A stretch of 64,000 nucleotides of DNA. Origin: Lingula anatina. Taxonomy: Eukaryota > Brachiopoda > Lingulata > Lingulida > Lingulidae. A program made the position numbers and the translations under genes. Shown here in pieces: positions 26,175 to 40,783 of this stretch; within the stretch, counting starts at the first letter, position 1; the number at the start of each line of letters is the position of its first letter. Below the pieces are notes generated by a model. The model did not search any database, was not told the origin of the DNA, and worked only from the letters and a program-made list of their open reading frames with translations. Location: contig NW_019775453.1 of assembly GCF_001039355.2 (NCBI RefSeq), forward strand, positions 327,118-391,117. The letters are read 5' to 3'.

Positions 26175-28567
26175 TAGAGGATGATTGTTAAGAGCTGTTC
26201 TTATGTAGCAAATGATTAAGATGGTCTCAATGAATACAGTATCGATCACAGTGCAGTGCAGTTTATTGTAACAAAAATGCCTTTGCTAAGTTTGTAACAA
26301 ACTGTCTTATATATTGAATATGATGAATTGACAAAGATTAGGAAGAAAGAAAAAAATCACACTTTTACTTGATTATGCCGTAGTAAAGTATTGCTAATAT
26401 TTGACAATATAATACAGACAGCTTTAACATATAATTTTACTCAAGATTCCAAATAGGTGATATACATTATCAAGGGTCTATTTATTTCTTTCATGATAAA
26501 ATACAAACTGTAGTTTGATGATAAAAAATTGTTTTTATAGAGACTAAATTAAACACTTCTACCTTTGAGGTATTGCATTTCAAGCTCAAATTAAGGGCCT
26601 TGATCAAATGGCTGACAAAAAGCCTATTTCACTGTTAGTTTGGTTTGCAATATATTTCACATTATATATAAATATATATAAGCAAATGTATGATCACACA
26701 TTTTTTTCTAAAACATCAATTTAAAAGATTTTGAAAATTTCAAAAAAAAAAGTAAAATTTGTCATTTCAAATGAAGTTATATAAAGTTGTAAAACGATGA
26801 AAATACTTTTCTCTACCATGGTGTTTTAAACAATTGTGGCGTTTGTGAAGAAGATTTTGTTCCTTAACTTTTCACAGTTCACTGACCTAGACTGAGCTTC
26901 ATGCTGGTAGTGTTTGAAGAAGTGAATGTGTTGCGCTTTGCAAAATAAATTTAGTAAAATATAAGGTTCAAGTGATCTAAGAGCAAAATCATATTTTTAT
27001 ACCAACTTTTAAACTTACATATCAATTTTATAGATTTTTTATAAATGATTAACTCTCATAAGATTATAATATATCAGTTTTATAAATTAAGTTTTTAAAA
27101 ATTTGGCATACTGTGAAATGACTGTTGTATTTGTAGAATTTATTGCTTTTTTCAAATACTACTAATGATATATGATATGTATGTTTTGTGAAAAACTGAC
27201 CATTTGTTTGATGAAAAATTATATAGTGAACAATAGTGGCATTTTACCCGTTTACTTTTCACAGCTCAATTAATTACTTAGATTTATGTAATCTTCAAGT
27301 TTGAAGTTTTTGAAAAATGAATTGAATGTTTATTGTTGCTTTTGTAGAACAAATTACAAGTGATATGCAGAAGGATATTTTCTATACCAATTAACTTTTT
27401 ATCAAATTTTTAAAGATATTTCTGTTTTCATTTTACTGAATAAAGTAAGCTGATTTTGCTTATGCAGATTTTTATCCTGTTTTGATTTATGTGAAAATGA
27501 TATAATATCAGTTCAGCAGACAATTTAGAAACTTTTCACAAATAGCAGCACAGTGATATATAAGTATCCACAGAAAAAATGTTAAAGTGATAGCTGTTTG
27601 TATGAGATTCATATCACAATAAATACCTTATAAACAAGTCATGGAAACATAATAAATTCATTTTTACAAGTAAAAAAGCAGTTACCACAATTATTCTAGA
27701 ATCTGTGCTTGCCACTGGACCCTGTGGACTACGAATGGCCATACCTCCATAATAATCTCTTGAGAAATTATTACAAAAACACCAAACTTTAAAAAAAATA
27801 AATATATAAATAAATACATGGATTCTCTTTAAATGTTGGAAAGGATTAATTAATCATTGTAAGAGATTCATCAGTTACCCCAGGAAATCCACAGTTATCC
27901 CTTATACCTTTTCATAGTTTTAAACAAGTAAACGATGGATACTGAATGCACCTACACACACACACATACAAGGAAAGATGAATAAATAAATAAAAACAAT
28001 ACTATGTCTTATCTATGTTGGTGGATACAGGCAAACACTACGTTTAAAAGTTATGCATCATCGATCGTTGATCTAATCTTCATGGCAAACCCTTTTATAA
28101 TCTGCAGAAGCGACTAAATAATAATTTGCTAGTTTTGATGATTATGCAAAAATGTTATGGCGTAAACGGGAGTCGTCTTATTCTAGCTGAGGTTTAGATG
28201 GTGTGAAAATGCATAATCATTAAAGGTGGGGAAAGTAAAGCATTTGTTTTTGTCAGCACAGGCTCTGCCTAACATGTAAGTTCATACTCGTTATTACATA
28301 TGTTACTTGCTTGCTACATAGGTCGTCCGGGCTTGTTAACTTAAATGCATAAGGTAAATATTAGAAAAGACATGATAATTCTCAGAAATGTGTGCCGTGC
28401 ACTGACTTTTGAAATATCATTTTTATGTTACCATACCATCAATCGATTACTATTTATACATATTTGGGTTTGTCCTCTCTTGAACTTGTGTTGCCCTCAA
28501 GCGGCACATAATATAGTTCCACATCCGTCATGCGCAGGGCAGAATCTACGTGGCCGGCTAAACAAAA
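26175..28567 (+). other. 3' UTR of PKHD1L1 and spacer to ACBD3
   Basis: AT-rich sequence without a supported gene. Polyadenylation signals AATAAA at 26944 and 27439 could end the PKHD1L1 transcript. A short CA repeat lies near 27955. The last 80 bases before the ACBD3 start codon are richer in CpG and contain catgcgcagg at 28528, similar to an NRF1 half-site, which is compatible with a TATA-less promoter. Confidence 0.5.
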
Positions 28568-31500
28568 ATGGCTTCAACAGGGTTGGAGTCGGCTTTAAAT
28601 GACTCTGTCAAAATATCAGATACCAACGGTGACGCTAATATAGACGAAGAATACATCAAGACATGGGGGTTCCCTCTAGAGAAACTCTATCGGCTATGTG
28701 TACGTTTTTATAAAGGTAAGTTATAGATTATTTGTGACCACCTAGACTGGACCTAGGTACAGTACAGCCTACAGGTAATTATCATCTCATCATACCAGTG
28801 TCAGTAACAATCTCAAATGACATTGTTACATCACTCGTGCCACGAATTGCTGTTAAGGGTGCGTAGTTATCATGCTATGCTTAAGAGTATATGAAATTAC
28901 AACAGTGTCTTTGATATCACCGTGCAAGGTCATATTATAATGACATTTACCTTCACACCAAAAGTGAAACAAATTTTTGTTAAAAACGTTGGCATAAGGA
29001 CTGCAACCATGGGCATAGCTAAAGACATTGCTCACTCAATAGTAAAGGGGTAGTGGATTCCTATAATTCCAGTTACTTGTGAATTTAGAAGGCGATGTTT
29101 ACATACAAATGTACCCAAAACTCATCTTTACTGTTCCCATCTACTAGGCTGAAAAAAGCAGGAAGTTTCATACAAGAAAAAGATTAGAGAGCTCCCAATC
29201 CACAACTGTATTTCATTTTACAGTTATGTGCATTTATATCTTACATGCATTACTACATAGAGTACATATAATTTAATATGCATCCTAACACATAAAACTT
29301 TGTGCTATCTTCACTGTCCTGTAAGTGGCAAGGTTTTGGATTACTTTGTGACCTTTGTCTTAACACAAGTGGTCTAAAATAATCTCAATAGAAGTTTCTA
29401 ATTTGATACAAAAACTTAAAGTAATAAATGCAAGATGTCAGACTTGTTTCCTCTCTGTCATAAAAAATCACTATTTCATAGTGGTCCTTAGCTACACATA
29501 TAAATGAAACCACATCCATCAAACCATCCTCATGCTTGTAAGCACACATGCACAAGCATACACGTGTATCCACAGCTATGTTTAAACACACTTCAGTGGT
29601 TTTTTTTCTTTGCAAATGCTATGAATTTAAAACCACATCATTTTTTTTTCAGAAAAAGAAGGCACCAAAGCCATCCATCTGACTTATCAAGATAAACTGA
29701 AGTTAGTGGCTTACACAAAGCAGGCATCATTTGGCAAATATCGCACAGATCTATCTCCAGACCCTGGCTTTCTAGATGTAGTGGGCAACGACAGGAGGTA
29801 AGGAAAGAAAATGAAGTCACATTTTATAGATCTGCCTAATGAACCAGACCATTTTTGTTATGTTCTTGGTTTTGCTTAAGTACAATGTAAAGCATTATAA
29901 ATGTTTTTGACGCCATAGGCACTTGTATACTTGATTTGAATTTCAACTTCCTACTGCTTACCTTGTAAGATTTTGATTGTGGTGTTCGTATTGTTGCATG
30001 TTTCTTACATAACCTAAGACACTTATGGTAATTTAATTTAGCACATTGCATATATATATATCAATATCAGGAGCATACAGTGCATATCTGTAATGAGAAC
30101 ATACCTTTAAACGTGTCATGTATGCCCTTGAACAAGGTTCTTGATTTTGCTGATGGTGAAACCTGCCTCATATTTGTCAACGAGATTTTCATCAATTATG
30201 AAATGCTTCTGTCTATAATATGGTCAACTAACCAGCATGGTTTGTTGTGCATGGTATTGAAATATTGGGGAAAATATAAGTGCTGGATTTTAGCTGCCTT
30301 TTTCCTCTATTGGGGAGATGATGTTCAGTCATTGGTATTAATATCTTGAGTTATCTTTATCATGCCTTATTTTTTAAATTTTACAAAACCATTCTAATGT
30401 AACATAACTTAAAGTGTTTGTGTTATCAGTTGCAGAAAATATATCAGGAGGCCTTTGCAAAACTCAGCAGAAAAAAAATAGTGGTACATCTCTCACAGAA
30501 GAACCCCTTTTGATCCTCTGCTTTTTTTTAAAACTTAACCCTTTGTTCACCTGCAGCTTCTCTGGAAATAATCAATGAAGTAGTTAGTTATCTTTTGGAT
30601 TACTTTGATGACCTTTAATTTTTTCTTGGAAACTTGAGCTATTCAGTGTGCCAAAAGTCCATTCAGTAGAATGATAAATTGCCTGCCATTAATTCAACTC
30701 AAATCTTCTCTACAGAAGTCCTCTCTTCTAGCACACCTAGATATAGTACTGATTATGAGGACTTTGAGATTTTTTATAGGTTTTCCCTATGTTTGTTTAT
30801 AAATGTAAGGATAATGCGAAAAATATTTTTTCTGTTGATGTTTTAAATTGGTAGTGTCATAATAGTGCATTCCTTAATGACAGTTTTTTTTTTTTTTTTT
30901 TTAATAGTCATGATATGACTATAATTATATATATATATATATTTGATAGACTTCTTCACCGTTCTAAGAATCTTGACAGTCCTTGAAATTTACATCAGAT
31001 CAGGTTTGAAGCATCATATATATCTGTTACTTAATTTAGTTGAATTCAACGAGCAAGATATTGGTTGAAGAAAAAGTCGTTTCAGCTTTTGTAAGACAAA
31101 ACAATGGTTGATCTTGTTCTGATATGTGACATATTGAGCAGCTGTTCTTCTTGCAGATAATTTTACAATCATGCTCTAACTTGGAAAAAAATTAAGTATT
31201 TTTCCAGAGCATTTTTCTTACATGACAAAAATCCCAGATGACATTGTTGTCATCTAAAATTCATGATTTTATTTACTAGTACATAAGAATATTTTACAAA
31301 TAATGAGTTGGCTTGTAAAATTATAATTGGGAACCTTAAATTATGAAAATAGTAAATGTGTCACAAAAGGATGTGTTTACCCATGTTAAAATAAGCTCTG
31401 ATGGAAGGAAGAATGTCAAAATTCTGTAAAAAAAATAATAAAATGCCCATTGTCAATAATCTTCAATAATACTTAATTACATCAACCATTGTAATATAAA

Positions 31501-34500
31501 ATTCAAGAAAGGCAGACAGGTGTGAGATGATGCGAGTCAAACTAATGCAGATTTGTCAATGTTCTTAATGACACTTCAAGGCCATCCAGCTGAAAGGTTG
31601 AATGATTTTCTTTAAGACCAGAAATAAAAAATCTATGAGTGTTATTTTTCTGTGGGATGCCAATGTGCAAAATGTCAACACAAAATGAAAGTCATTTTCA
31701 GATAAATTCTATCTCAAATTTCTGATCAGATCATTGAAAGTAATCCATGCATTCTAGAATACTTGAAACACTGTGTGGAATTGTGTGGTCTACTAAATGT
31801 CCTCAGGCTTATTGCATTAGTATGAAGCTGGAAGGTTTTCCCTTTGTGATATGATTGATGCTTCTTAGTTATATACTGGTTTAACAACATTGCAGACATT
31901 TCAGGGCATGGAATGTAAGATGGTTTGTCCTGAGAGGACCTTTCTGACTCAAGAAATATGCCATTGGGTTTATCTCTCAAAATGCAGTTTTCGAAATAAT
32001 CGTTTTTGCTTTAAGCAAATTTCTTAAATTCTTTTTTTTTTTTTTTCTGGGGTTGAGGTCTGTTGCATTTGGCTTGACATGATGTGGCTGATGTATACAG
32101 TTTTTTGCTGTTTTCTCAGAGGTGTTTGTAACCTTACTAAAATTATCATTATGAGATGGTCAAATCTGCATGTGCATAGACCATACAGTGTTCGTCCAAA
32201 TTACTTGTAATTTCGTCTTTTTTCAGTAATTGGTTTTACTTCTGTGCTAAAGCAGCAATCATATCCATTCATCTCTACTACATCAGATAATACTGTCCAC
32301 CACCATCCAACCAATCCCATCTCAGAAAATGACTTGTTAATATCTTCAGAAAATAAGTCTAGAAATTGCCGATCCTGCTTAGAAAGTGTAATGCAGCAAG
32401 AGAGTATGTGTGTATGCACTGTAGGCCCATTACCCTTCATGTCTTTTTCTTTTCTTTTTATCTTTTTTTTCACAAGTCTTTCTTGTTGATTTTGCCTTTT
32501 GTTTCTTTGTATGCAGCATTGACCCTTGCATTTGGTGAGTAATGGACACCTCATTTTGATTCTATTCATTTTCTTTTCATCCTCTATATTTTTTAATTTA
32601 GTTTTTAATTAAATAAGGTGCCTTTGGAATTGGACAATGTTCATTTTCCTTTTTTAGAAAGATGGGCTCAGTATATGTGAGGACAGATTTATCTATATTC
32701 TTTAAATTTCATATACCCTTGTTCAGCTGAATTTTAAATAATCCCATTTATTTTCTCTTTTGTCCATCACTTATTCCCTGGTATCATGTCTTATTTGCAA
32801 ACCTGTTATTGTGTAATGTGCTGAGGTATATGTTAGTCCCCTTCACTATGAAATATACATCACACAGCATGATCTTTATACTCTATGATTGGCTTATTAG
32901 GTCATTGTTGTCCAAGATAATATTATGTGTTGTTTGATACTACATTGTGTATTTTTGTGTCTTCTATGAATAAACTTGTTAGATTTAATTTCCAAATAAC
33001 TTGATTTTGTCATCAGTTGTGAAACAGTACATGTTTATTGAAATAATTTTGCTGAACTTGTAACTTAACCTTGGGAATTTAACATCACATACAAGCAGCT
33101 CCTGTATTGCTAAGACTCAATAAGTTTATTCAAATTAAAAGTCATAATAAGTTATGCTGACAACAGTATAGAAAATAGTTTCACCATCATCATCATTATT
33201 GAATCAATATATTTATCTTCAAAAGCATGGTACTAAAGAAACATATAAACAGCATTAATAACATTTCATTCTAAGCAATTTGCAATTTTCAGACTGTTTT
33301 ATCAGACAGACAGAAATTGTATTGTTTTGCAACAAAACAAACATGATTAGTTCTCCAGGGGCTCAAAAAGCATCCATTGTTTTGGATTGTGTAAGAAAGA
33401 AGTTGGTATTAATGACAGAAAATCTTTTTTTTTCTTTTTTTAAGCTTGCCCATAGCCTAAAGTAAATTTCACTGTGCTTATTATTTGCATCATTTACTTA
33501 ACACAAAATTCCGATAATTTTTTCTCTCATTCTGGGTGCTTTCCTCCTGTTTGCATCAAAAGAATACATTTTGCATAAAATGTTCGAAAATTGAAGATTT
33601 GGTGGATATTGATGGAGTAGGAATAGAGATGTCTCTTTTATTAGTACCGATAGTTTCTGGTCCCTCCCCTGTACATAATATTGTATTGAATTGCATGTTT
33701 AACATGGGTGATACCTTAGTGTTTAGAAACAGTAAAGAGATGGCTATTCAGTGCTTTCATTTATATTTCAGGCAAGCATGGCAAGCATTAGGAGACCTAC
33801 CCAAAGAGAGTGCAATGACAGAGTTTGTCCTTTTACTGGACTCCGTATGTCCTCCACTGAGGCCGTATATCAAGGCACATAAGGCAGAGGAGGAGGAAAA
33901 AGAAAGGAAAAGGTATGAGTGTGTTGGGGGAGGGGGGAAGTATCCAACTTATATTGTCTTAGATCTGATGAAGTTAATTTCTTTAGGATGTCTGGCATCC
34001 TTGAATGTAATGAGATCTTTCTCATTTGGTTTAGTATCTGTTCAGACATTAATTTTGCTTCCTTGGATAATTTTAAAGGATTTTTAAGGAATCTGATAGA
34101 GAAATGAAATGCCTAATAAATGACCTGCAGTGAAATATTTTCCACTGTTGTGTCATGGAAATATTAAGAGTGTGTTTTTGTATTGTAGACAAGAAGAAAA
34201 TGAAAGATGTTTTTGTATTGTAGACAAGAAGAAAATGAAAGACTACAGAAGGAAGAGGAAGAAAAGAACAGGTTAAAACAGGAAGAGGAGGTAGCAAGGC
34301 AAAGACAAGAGGTGGAAAAACAAAGACAATATCAGCAAGAGTGAGTGGACTTCTTTGGTCCTGATCATCAGGATTTGTTTTCACACTGTTATGAAATTTG
34401 TTCTGTTATGAATCTTGTTCAACAAGAAGATACTTGTTTCAGTTTTCTTAGTTGTCCTTTCCTGCTCCAAAGCAAAACAATAAAAAAAAATATTTTGATT

Positions 34501-37500
34501 GTTCAGCTGTTCAGTCTGTTCAGTTGTTTAGATTGTTTTTAATCAGTTTTTATTGACATATATTCACTTGGTTATACCTAAGATTTATAACTGTTGTACA
34601 TACATATGTCTGTGGGTTTGTGTTTTCTTTACAAAAAGACAGACATTGTGGTATACAACTGCAAATACTACACTGTAAATCTAACTGTGAATTTTTTCTT
34701 CTACGCATATGATATTTTATCTTCATCATTAACAGAATGCAGATTCGTGCAGCACTGAACCAGCAGACAGCCATTCAGTTCCGCCAGTATGCAGAGCAAC
34801 AGTATCCTGGGAACAAAGAGTTGGTAAGATGCTCTGCATGTTTCCTGGAAATAGTGCTGTGATAGGAGGTATCCTATTCTATGAGTGTATTTGCAGAAAA
34901 AAAACTGATACTGTTATGCAAATCCGGCTGTCTCGTTATAAATTTGGTTTATATTTTATGTCCTCTATGCAGAATCGTCTGGTAATAACTGAATACTATA
35001 ATTGTAAATATATAAAATTATATATACATAAAAATTCATCAGTCCTCTCATTACTCCACTGTTATATTTTAGCAAGATCAGTTAATAGCTCAACTTCAAG
35101 AACAGCATTTCCAACAGTACATGCAGCAGGTGTACCAACAACAGCTTTTACATCAACAACAGCAGCAACAACAGCTGCAAGCCATGTCAAATAACACACT
35201 GAAAGAAGGCCAGTCTGATGCTACTGCTGCACCAACCAAAGTTGATGGTGTTCCTAATGCTGTTGGAAATCATGTTGGAAATGGTACAAAGGGGGATGCA
35301 GAAGATGAAGAGGATGGAACAAAGAAAGGTTTATAAAATGCAATTTGCTTGCCATATCTTAATGTTAAATGATTTGTTAATTGAAGATACTAAAATGAGT
35401 TAAACTCTGCAAAATACTTTTACATCACACTACACAAGAAAAATTAACACAAAACACTTGGAAAATTATCTATTTGTATTTGTGATCATACGTCCAAATA
35501 TCATTACAAATGAACTGTTTAAAAATAGTTAATATTATAAAGGCATGCTGTGTGGTAGCATGTTTTAACCATGGTATATACTTTCTGATGTTGTCTTGTA
35601 GATAACCTTCCACCTATTGCTGCACCTTCCATGTGGACTAGAAAAGATGTAAAAGAGTTCAAGGATTCCATAAGTAAAGATACTGAGTCTGTGATAAAAG
35701 TTGGATCTGGAGAAACAGTTACAGTAAGTAATACTTACTAAATCTTCTTCATTAATGTGTTCACATATGACAATCACAAGGGACCTCCAGTTATCTCTCT
35801 CTTGAGCTGCTGTGCCTGTGGTGTTCAACGCTAGCTCTGTTGTCTTCATTTCTGCCTGGATGGTTTTACCAGTTCCTTTGGGCCTGCCATGTTTTGTCTT
35901 TGCAGGTGGTGCCCATTTTACAGCCTGTCCTCCTCTGTCTTGAAAGCATGGCCCAGATACCTCCATCCCCTCCTTTTCATTTCAAGGTTGATGTCCTTTA
36001 CCTGTTTTCTTTCCAGAACATTTTGGTTGCTGATTTCATCCAGCCATCTGATACCCAGTATTTTCCTGAGGCACTTTCCTTCAAACCCCCTCAATCTGTT
36101 CTCAATCATTACTAAGGCAGTTTTTGGCCATTTAAGCATGGGTTTACATAAAATTGGGGTTCTGTATCTCACAATAGCGTAAGTAAAAAAAAAAACCTTT
36201 TAGCAAATGGATCTGTAGTTTACTGAGTTCCTTCCCACAAGAAACTTTCAATCTTTCTGGTGGCTGATTAGAGCAAGTAATGATTGTTTTGATTTTTACC
36301 ATCAGCAGTTACAAAGGTATTAAAATGGGGCAGGCTATATTCAAAGTGCAAAGTTGCTTTGTGGAAGTGAGGGTGATTTAGACGGGAGATTGCTGGTCAG
36401 TCGCTAGGAAATAAGTGAGAATCCACATGAGGTGGGGTAACCATTAGGAAATCATGGTGAAATTCTTATATGCTGGGGATATCGTTTTAGAAGGCAATAC
36501 AAACTTTGAATGTAAAATTTGGTGAAAACTCTCTGTTGTATTTTTATAGAATTTGTAATTTCTCTCATGTTTTGTAATTTTACAGAACTTAAGAGAAAAC
36601 TACCAGGAAAATACCTGTAGATAAATTCTCTCACCTTTCATTCATTGCTTGGCAGCACCTGCTAGTCTGCAATTATTTCCAACCCCAAGCTCCTCCAAAT
36701 CCCATCAAATCTTACTTGATTATATCAGATTTTTCTGATGAACACTTAAACTTTTTGTTCGTATATCTTTCTTTTGAGTGGACTCTTTTTAGTGTCCTTC
36801 ATATATATATTTTTGCAAGTGATAAAAAGCATGTAGTATTGCCAGTAGCATTGTGACTTTATAGACCCACTGATGATGTGTTATTTTATGACATAACAGT
36901 CCTCTGATATCTGTAGAAGATGTTCATTCAGTTATGTTTGTTTACACTTGGTCAGTTGATGAATTAAACCCTGCAACAAAGTCTTTAAATTGTAGTTGAA
37001 TTTGTTATTTAGGCAAATGTGTACAGATAACATGTTTTATTTTTTACTATTCTGTCACTATCACACTTTATTTGCAAAATATCAACTGAAGTTTATTTTC
37101 AAGTTTAATGAATAATACACTTTTCTCTATACATTTTGTTTTTAAGCTAGGGTAATTGCTTCTCTTCCTGTATTTTAGGTACGTGTCCCAACACATGAAG
37201 AAGGCACTTGTTTATTCTGGGAATTTGCCACTGACTACTATGACATAGGATTTGGAGTATATTTTGAATGGACAGTGCCCCCCAATAGTAATGTTAGTGT
37301 ACATGTCAGTGATTCTAGTGAAGATGAAGAGGAGGAAGAAGAGACAGGAGGTAAACAAAATGTTTCAGTTTCAGGCCTCATAAATGATAATTGCTTTTTT
37401 TTCTAACACGAGCCTCAGATTTTGGAGCACAAATGCACAAATTAACAACTCCAGCCTAGAAATTAACTACCCCAACATAGAATTACTAGCCACAAGCTTA

Positions 37501-38300
37501 GTGTTTCATAGCAACCACAATTTGACCAGCTTCCATACGGCTTCTTTTTATATACGGAGGCAATGCATTCTCAACAATCTCCTGCTCATACAGAATGTAC
37601 TAAAGAGGTAGATAAGTAGATAAATGGTTTGTGTGATGAAATGTTGTGCTTGTGACAAGTATATCTATTTTTTTGAGATAGATCATTCATGGCTGAAGTC
37701 ATTAATTTGGGCATTTGTGCTCACAAATCTAAGGCTTGTGTTAGAAAACAATACCTAATCCATTTATAAGGCCTGAGTTTGATAAATTAGTTTGACAAAA
37801 GATAAGAATAATTTTTTAGTAATGTGAAATTATAAAAGTCATAGATATTGACCAGTTTTTAGATGTAATTTTTTCTGTGTCTTCAAAACATACACAAAAC
37901 TATATTCTATTGGAAACATTCTGATATTTTCTCACATAAATGCTGAATTTGGAAAAACATTGATATGCCATAGTTTGTCAGCACAGAAAAAAGCTTTTTT
38001 CATTATTAAGTGAAATCAACATGACTATTTGTGTTTGTGAAAATATTCATGTTCCTGAAAAGTTGTTCTTCTCCATCTTTTCCAGAACCTAAAGGTGATG
38101 ATGTTGAGAAGGGCAAGAAGGAGGAGAATTGGCCCCCCACCGATGAAATAATACCTGTATATCGTAGAGACTCACACGAGGAAGTGTACTGTGGAAGCCA
38201 CATGTACCCAGGGAGGGGGGTTTACTTATTAAAATTTGACAATTCCTACTCACTATGGAGATCTAAGACATTATACTATAGAGTATACTACACAAGATAA
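28568..38300 (+). CDS. ACBD3: Acyl-CoA-binding domain-containing protein 3 (Golgi GCP60)
   Basis: ACBD3 is a Golgi scaffold that binds giantin/golgin and recruits PI4KB and other partners. Nine exons give 1,404 nt, 467 residues: 28568-28715, 29653-29797, 33772-33912, 34224-34340, 34736-34823, 35073-35328, 35602-35723, 37179-37350, 38086-38300. An acidic N-terminus leads to [11 protein letters not shown]. The acyl-CoA-binding domain (about residues 35-130) has [15 protein letters not shown] and R-Q-A-W-Q-A-L-G. Then come a charged E/K/R/Q coiled coil, a Gln-rich segment ([10 protein letters not shown]) and a C-terminal GOLD domain ending [20 protein letters not shown] and Y-Y-R-V-Y-Y-T-R, the family end. 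An acidic run E-D-E-E-E-E-E-E lies inside the GOLD domain. The human protein is 528 residues, so this one is somewhat short but complete. Confidence 0.95.
29798..33771 (+). other. Large intron 2 of ACBD3
   Basis: Four kilobases of AT-rich sequence between the two halves of the acyl-CoA-binding domain. It contains a TA microsatellite near 30930, a T-rich run near 30885 and another near 32033. I see no exon, RNA gene or recognisable element in it. Confidence 0.6.
34172..34241 (+). repeat. 35-bp tandem duplication that doubles an ACBD3 splice acceptor
   Basis: The unit tgtttttgtattgtagacaa plus 15 further bases occurs twice, exactly adjacent. Each copy holds an AG acceptor (34187-34188 and 34222-34223) and the first bases of the exon. 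Only the second acceptor keeps the coiled-coil reading frame ([10 protein letters not shown]). The first inserts 35 nt and shifts the frame. Confidence 0.92.
35740..36180 (-). mobile_element. Decayed non-LTR retrotransposon fragment (RT C-terminal region)
   Basis: On the minus strand, two overlapping open stretches read [18 protein letters not shown], then R-R-G-W-R-Y-L-G-H and, in another frame, K-H-G-R-P-K-G-T with a later A-A-Q-E-R-D-N-W-R. This order (C-L-R-x-I-L, R-R-W-R-x-x-G-H, G-R-P, DR-x-x-W) is that of the end of LINE reverse-transcriptase ORFs. The frame change shows it is dead. It lies in ACBD3 intron 7 (35724-37178); the rest of that intron shows nothing. Confidence 0.75.
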
Positions 38301-40783
38301 TCCAAAGTTTAGACCAATTATGCTTTTATATAATGATAGTAAAAAGTGGGTGCCGGGGAATATGTATGGAGATAGAACTCAAGGCCTTTCCTTTTGCTGG
38401 GCTGATTTGGTTAAGGAGGAATCATAAAAAAGATGGAAAGTTATCTCTCATTTCCACAAGCTACTAGAGATATTTAATACTGATGAATGGAAAAAAAGAA
38501 TTGGGAGACATCTATTCCAGCTACCTCTCCTTAGTTGATGGACCAAAAAGTTAAATATCTGTTTGTCAACCAAGATTTAAATAGAAAGAATAATCAAAAT
38601 GGTGTTCCGCTAGGAATGGATTGGGAGCATTTCATTATTCTCACTGAGTTGATGCTCTGCCTATTTTGACAGCAGTGTTAGTTTTATTGGTGCTACAATG
38701 CACCCCACACATGTATGTATTATTTGCCAATTATGAAAAGGTGGATATTGATACATGTATACATTTTGCTTATTGTAAAGGTGTATTCATATTGCAGATA
38801 GGTTGACCTTTGTAGGTACAATCCATTTCTGTGGGCTGTCTGATAACATTTGTATCATCCCCATTGTGGCATTCGATAAATTCAGAGTAGAGATGACAAG
38901 TGCTGTCTGTGTTTAGCCTAGCTTCTTCTGACAGCCTACTGAGAGGGATCAACCTATCTTTAATGTAAAAGTGCTTTAAGATAATATGATACATAATTTT
39001 GATGTACTAACCTCGATAATAACAATCCTGTTGTTGAAGAATAGGTTATGATAAGTATATCGGGTTTAATGATATGTTAAGTTAATGTGGCAGTGTCCTG
39101 AAGAAGACAATTTGTTGACAGTAGCCATGACAACTGACTTTGAACTTGAAATAAGTTTTCTTTTCATGTGAACTGTGTGTAATGAATGGCTTTACAGTAC
39201 CAGTGAGATGCCATACATATTTTATGGATTTTGCTTGGAGTTGTGCGCTCAATTTTCTAACATATTGGACAAATCTGCATTACTGTATCCCAATTAGTTA
39301 CGATCCTAGGCCAAACAGCTGGGTGAAATTACCAAAACTGTCATCATTTCTTTTAGATTTACATGATGTTTTGTAATTAACCGACGTTTTGTGACAAGGA
39401 CCTATTTAACAACGCTGTTTTCGAAGTAGATTTTTTAGCACTAACATTTATTTGCCCTTCCTGCAATTTTTCCAAGTCTTCATGAGGCTCTCAGTCGTCT
39501 ACGAAGAAAAGAGCCGCGTAAGAATAACAACGGAACATATGTGGGTAACGCGATGAGCAATGGAAAGTAGTCTTAATCTCCCCAGTCTACACCTTGCCTT
39601 AAATAGTGCACATAAGTTTAGAGTAAGCAACAGTGTCTAGCTTTACCGCATCTTTCCTATATACTAACTCCTTTGACTAGAACATGGAAAGGAAAGATGT
39701 CAGTCGTGTATAAACATACAGGCAAATTGCTGTAATTGTATTCTTGCAAATCTTTTATATGTGTTAAGATTAATATGTTGTACATTATTTATGAATGTTG
39801 TGTATACAACAATGAGGTTAACATCGTATGTATAAAAGTGGTCGGCGAACTAGATATAAAGTTTAAATTAAGTTTTGGGTATTGTTATTTGTATCATTAT
39901 TTATTTTTCTATTTATTCTTTTTTACTCTGACGATGCAGTGATGCAGCATCTTGTTTGCTCCAAGTTTCGTTGCCATTTTCCAATCTTCATCTATATATT
40001 CGTTCACGTATGCTCTTGTCAGAGCGAAACCAGGAACATACGGTGTAGACAGTGAAATTCTGGTAGCAATGACAAATCGTTCCCACGAGCTTCTGACTTC
40101 GGACAGATGCGAAATCTAGACACCGAAATATGTGGTAATTTTACCCGAGTCCTATCCCACGTTTGCTCAACTAGGATATTAAAACACTTAATGTGGTTCG
40201 TGGTTTGATAACGCACGTGATTATTGGTGAAACTTCGTACTAGGTAAAGCATTTTGGTATGTTATCCCTAAAATTACGCTTAATTGAAAACTGGTTTCAT
40301 TGCGCATTCTTATATCGACCGGTTCCGCGTGTTCGTAAATATGAAACTCGAGTACACGTGTTGTAAAACAGTATTTGCTCACTTACTGTATAAACGGATT
40401 CGTTTATTTACATTAGACCTAATGGCCCTCTTTCAGATCTTAAACACAATATACTTTTTTCGGAACATTACACCTTCTGTTCAACATTCCTTCTATGTAA
40501 GAACACGATGAGCTGCAGTCGCTATGGTACTTGATGCAAATACGGGTCTGTTACTCCACACAGATTACAAAAGACGCTGGCACAGTCTTGTGGAATTATC
40601 TCTCTTATCCAATTTCTTACTAAGTCTAATGTCAAATATACAAAGAGAGAAGTTGGCCTTTCATGTTTACATAGCGTCCTACGGATTTAAGTTTTCTGAA
40701 GTTGCGTCTATACTTTCGGGTGGGTCATTTTTTTTGGAACCAGATTCCCTGTTGTACCCCCAGCGCTTTCTTAACACCTTTTT
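38301..40783. other. Convergent spacer between ACBD3 and the dynein light chain gene
   Basis: No supported gene. It must hold the 3' UTRs of ACBD3 (+) and of the Tctex-type gene (-). An AATAAA on the minus strand at 40403-40408 could serve the latter. Open stretches near 39182 and 40524 have no recognisable similarity and no splice context. Confidence 0.5.

Noticed and set aside
34189-34223. 35-nt extension of the ACBD3 exon by the upstream acceptor
   Set aside because: It shifts the frame and destroys the coiled coil and GOLD domain; treated as a duplicated splice site.
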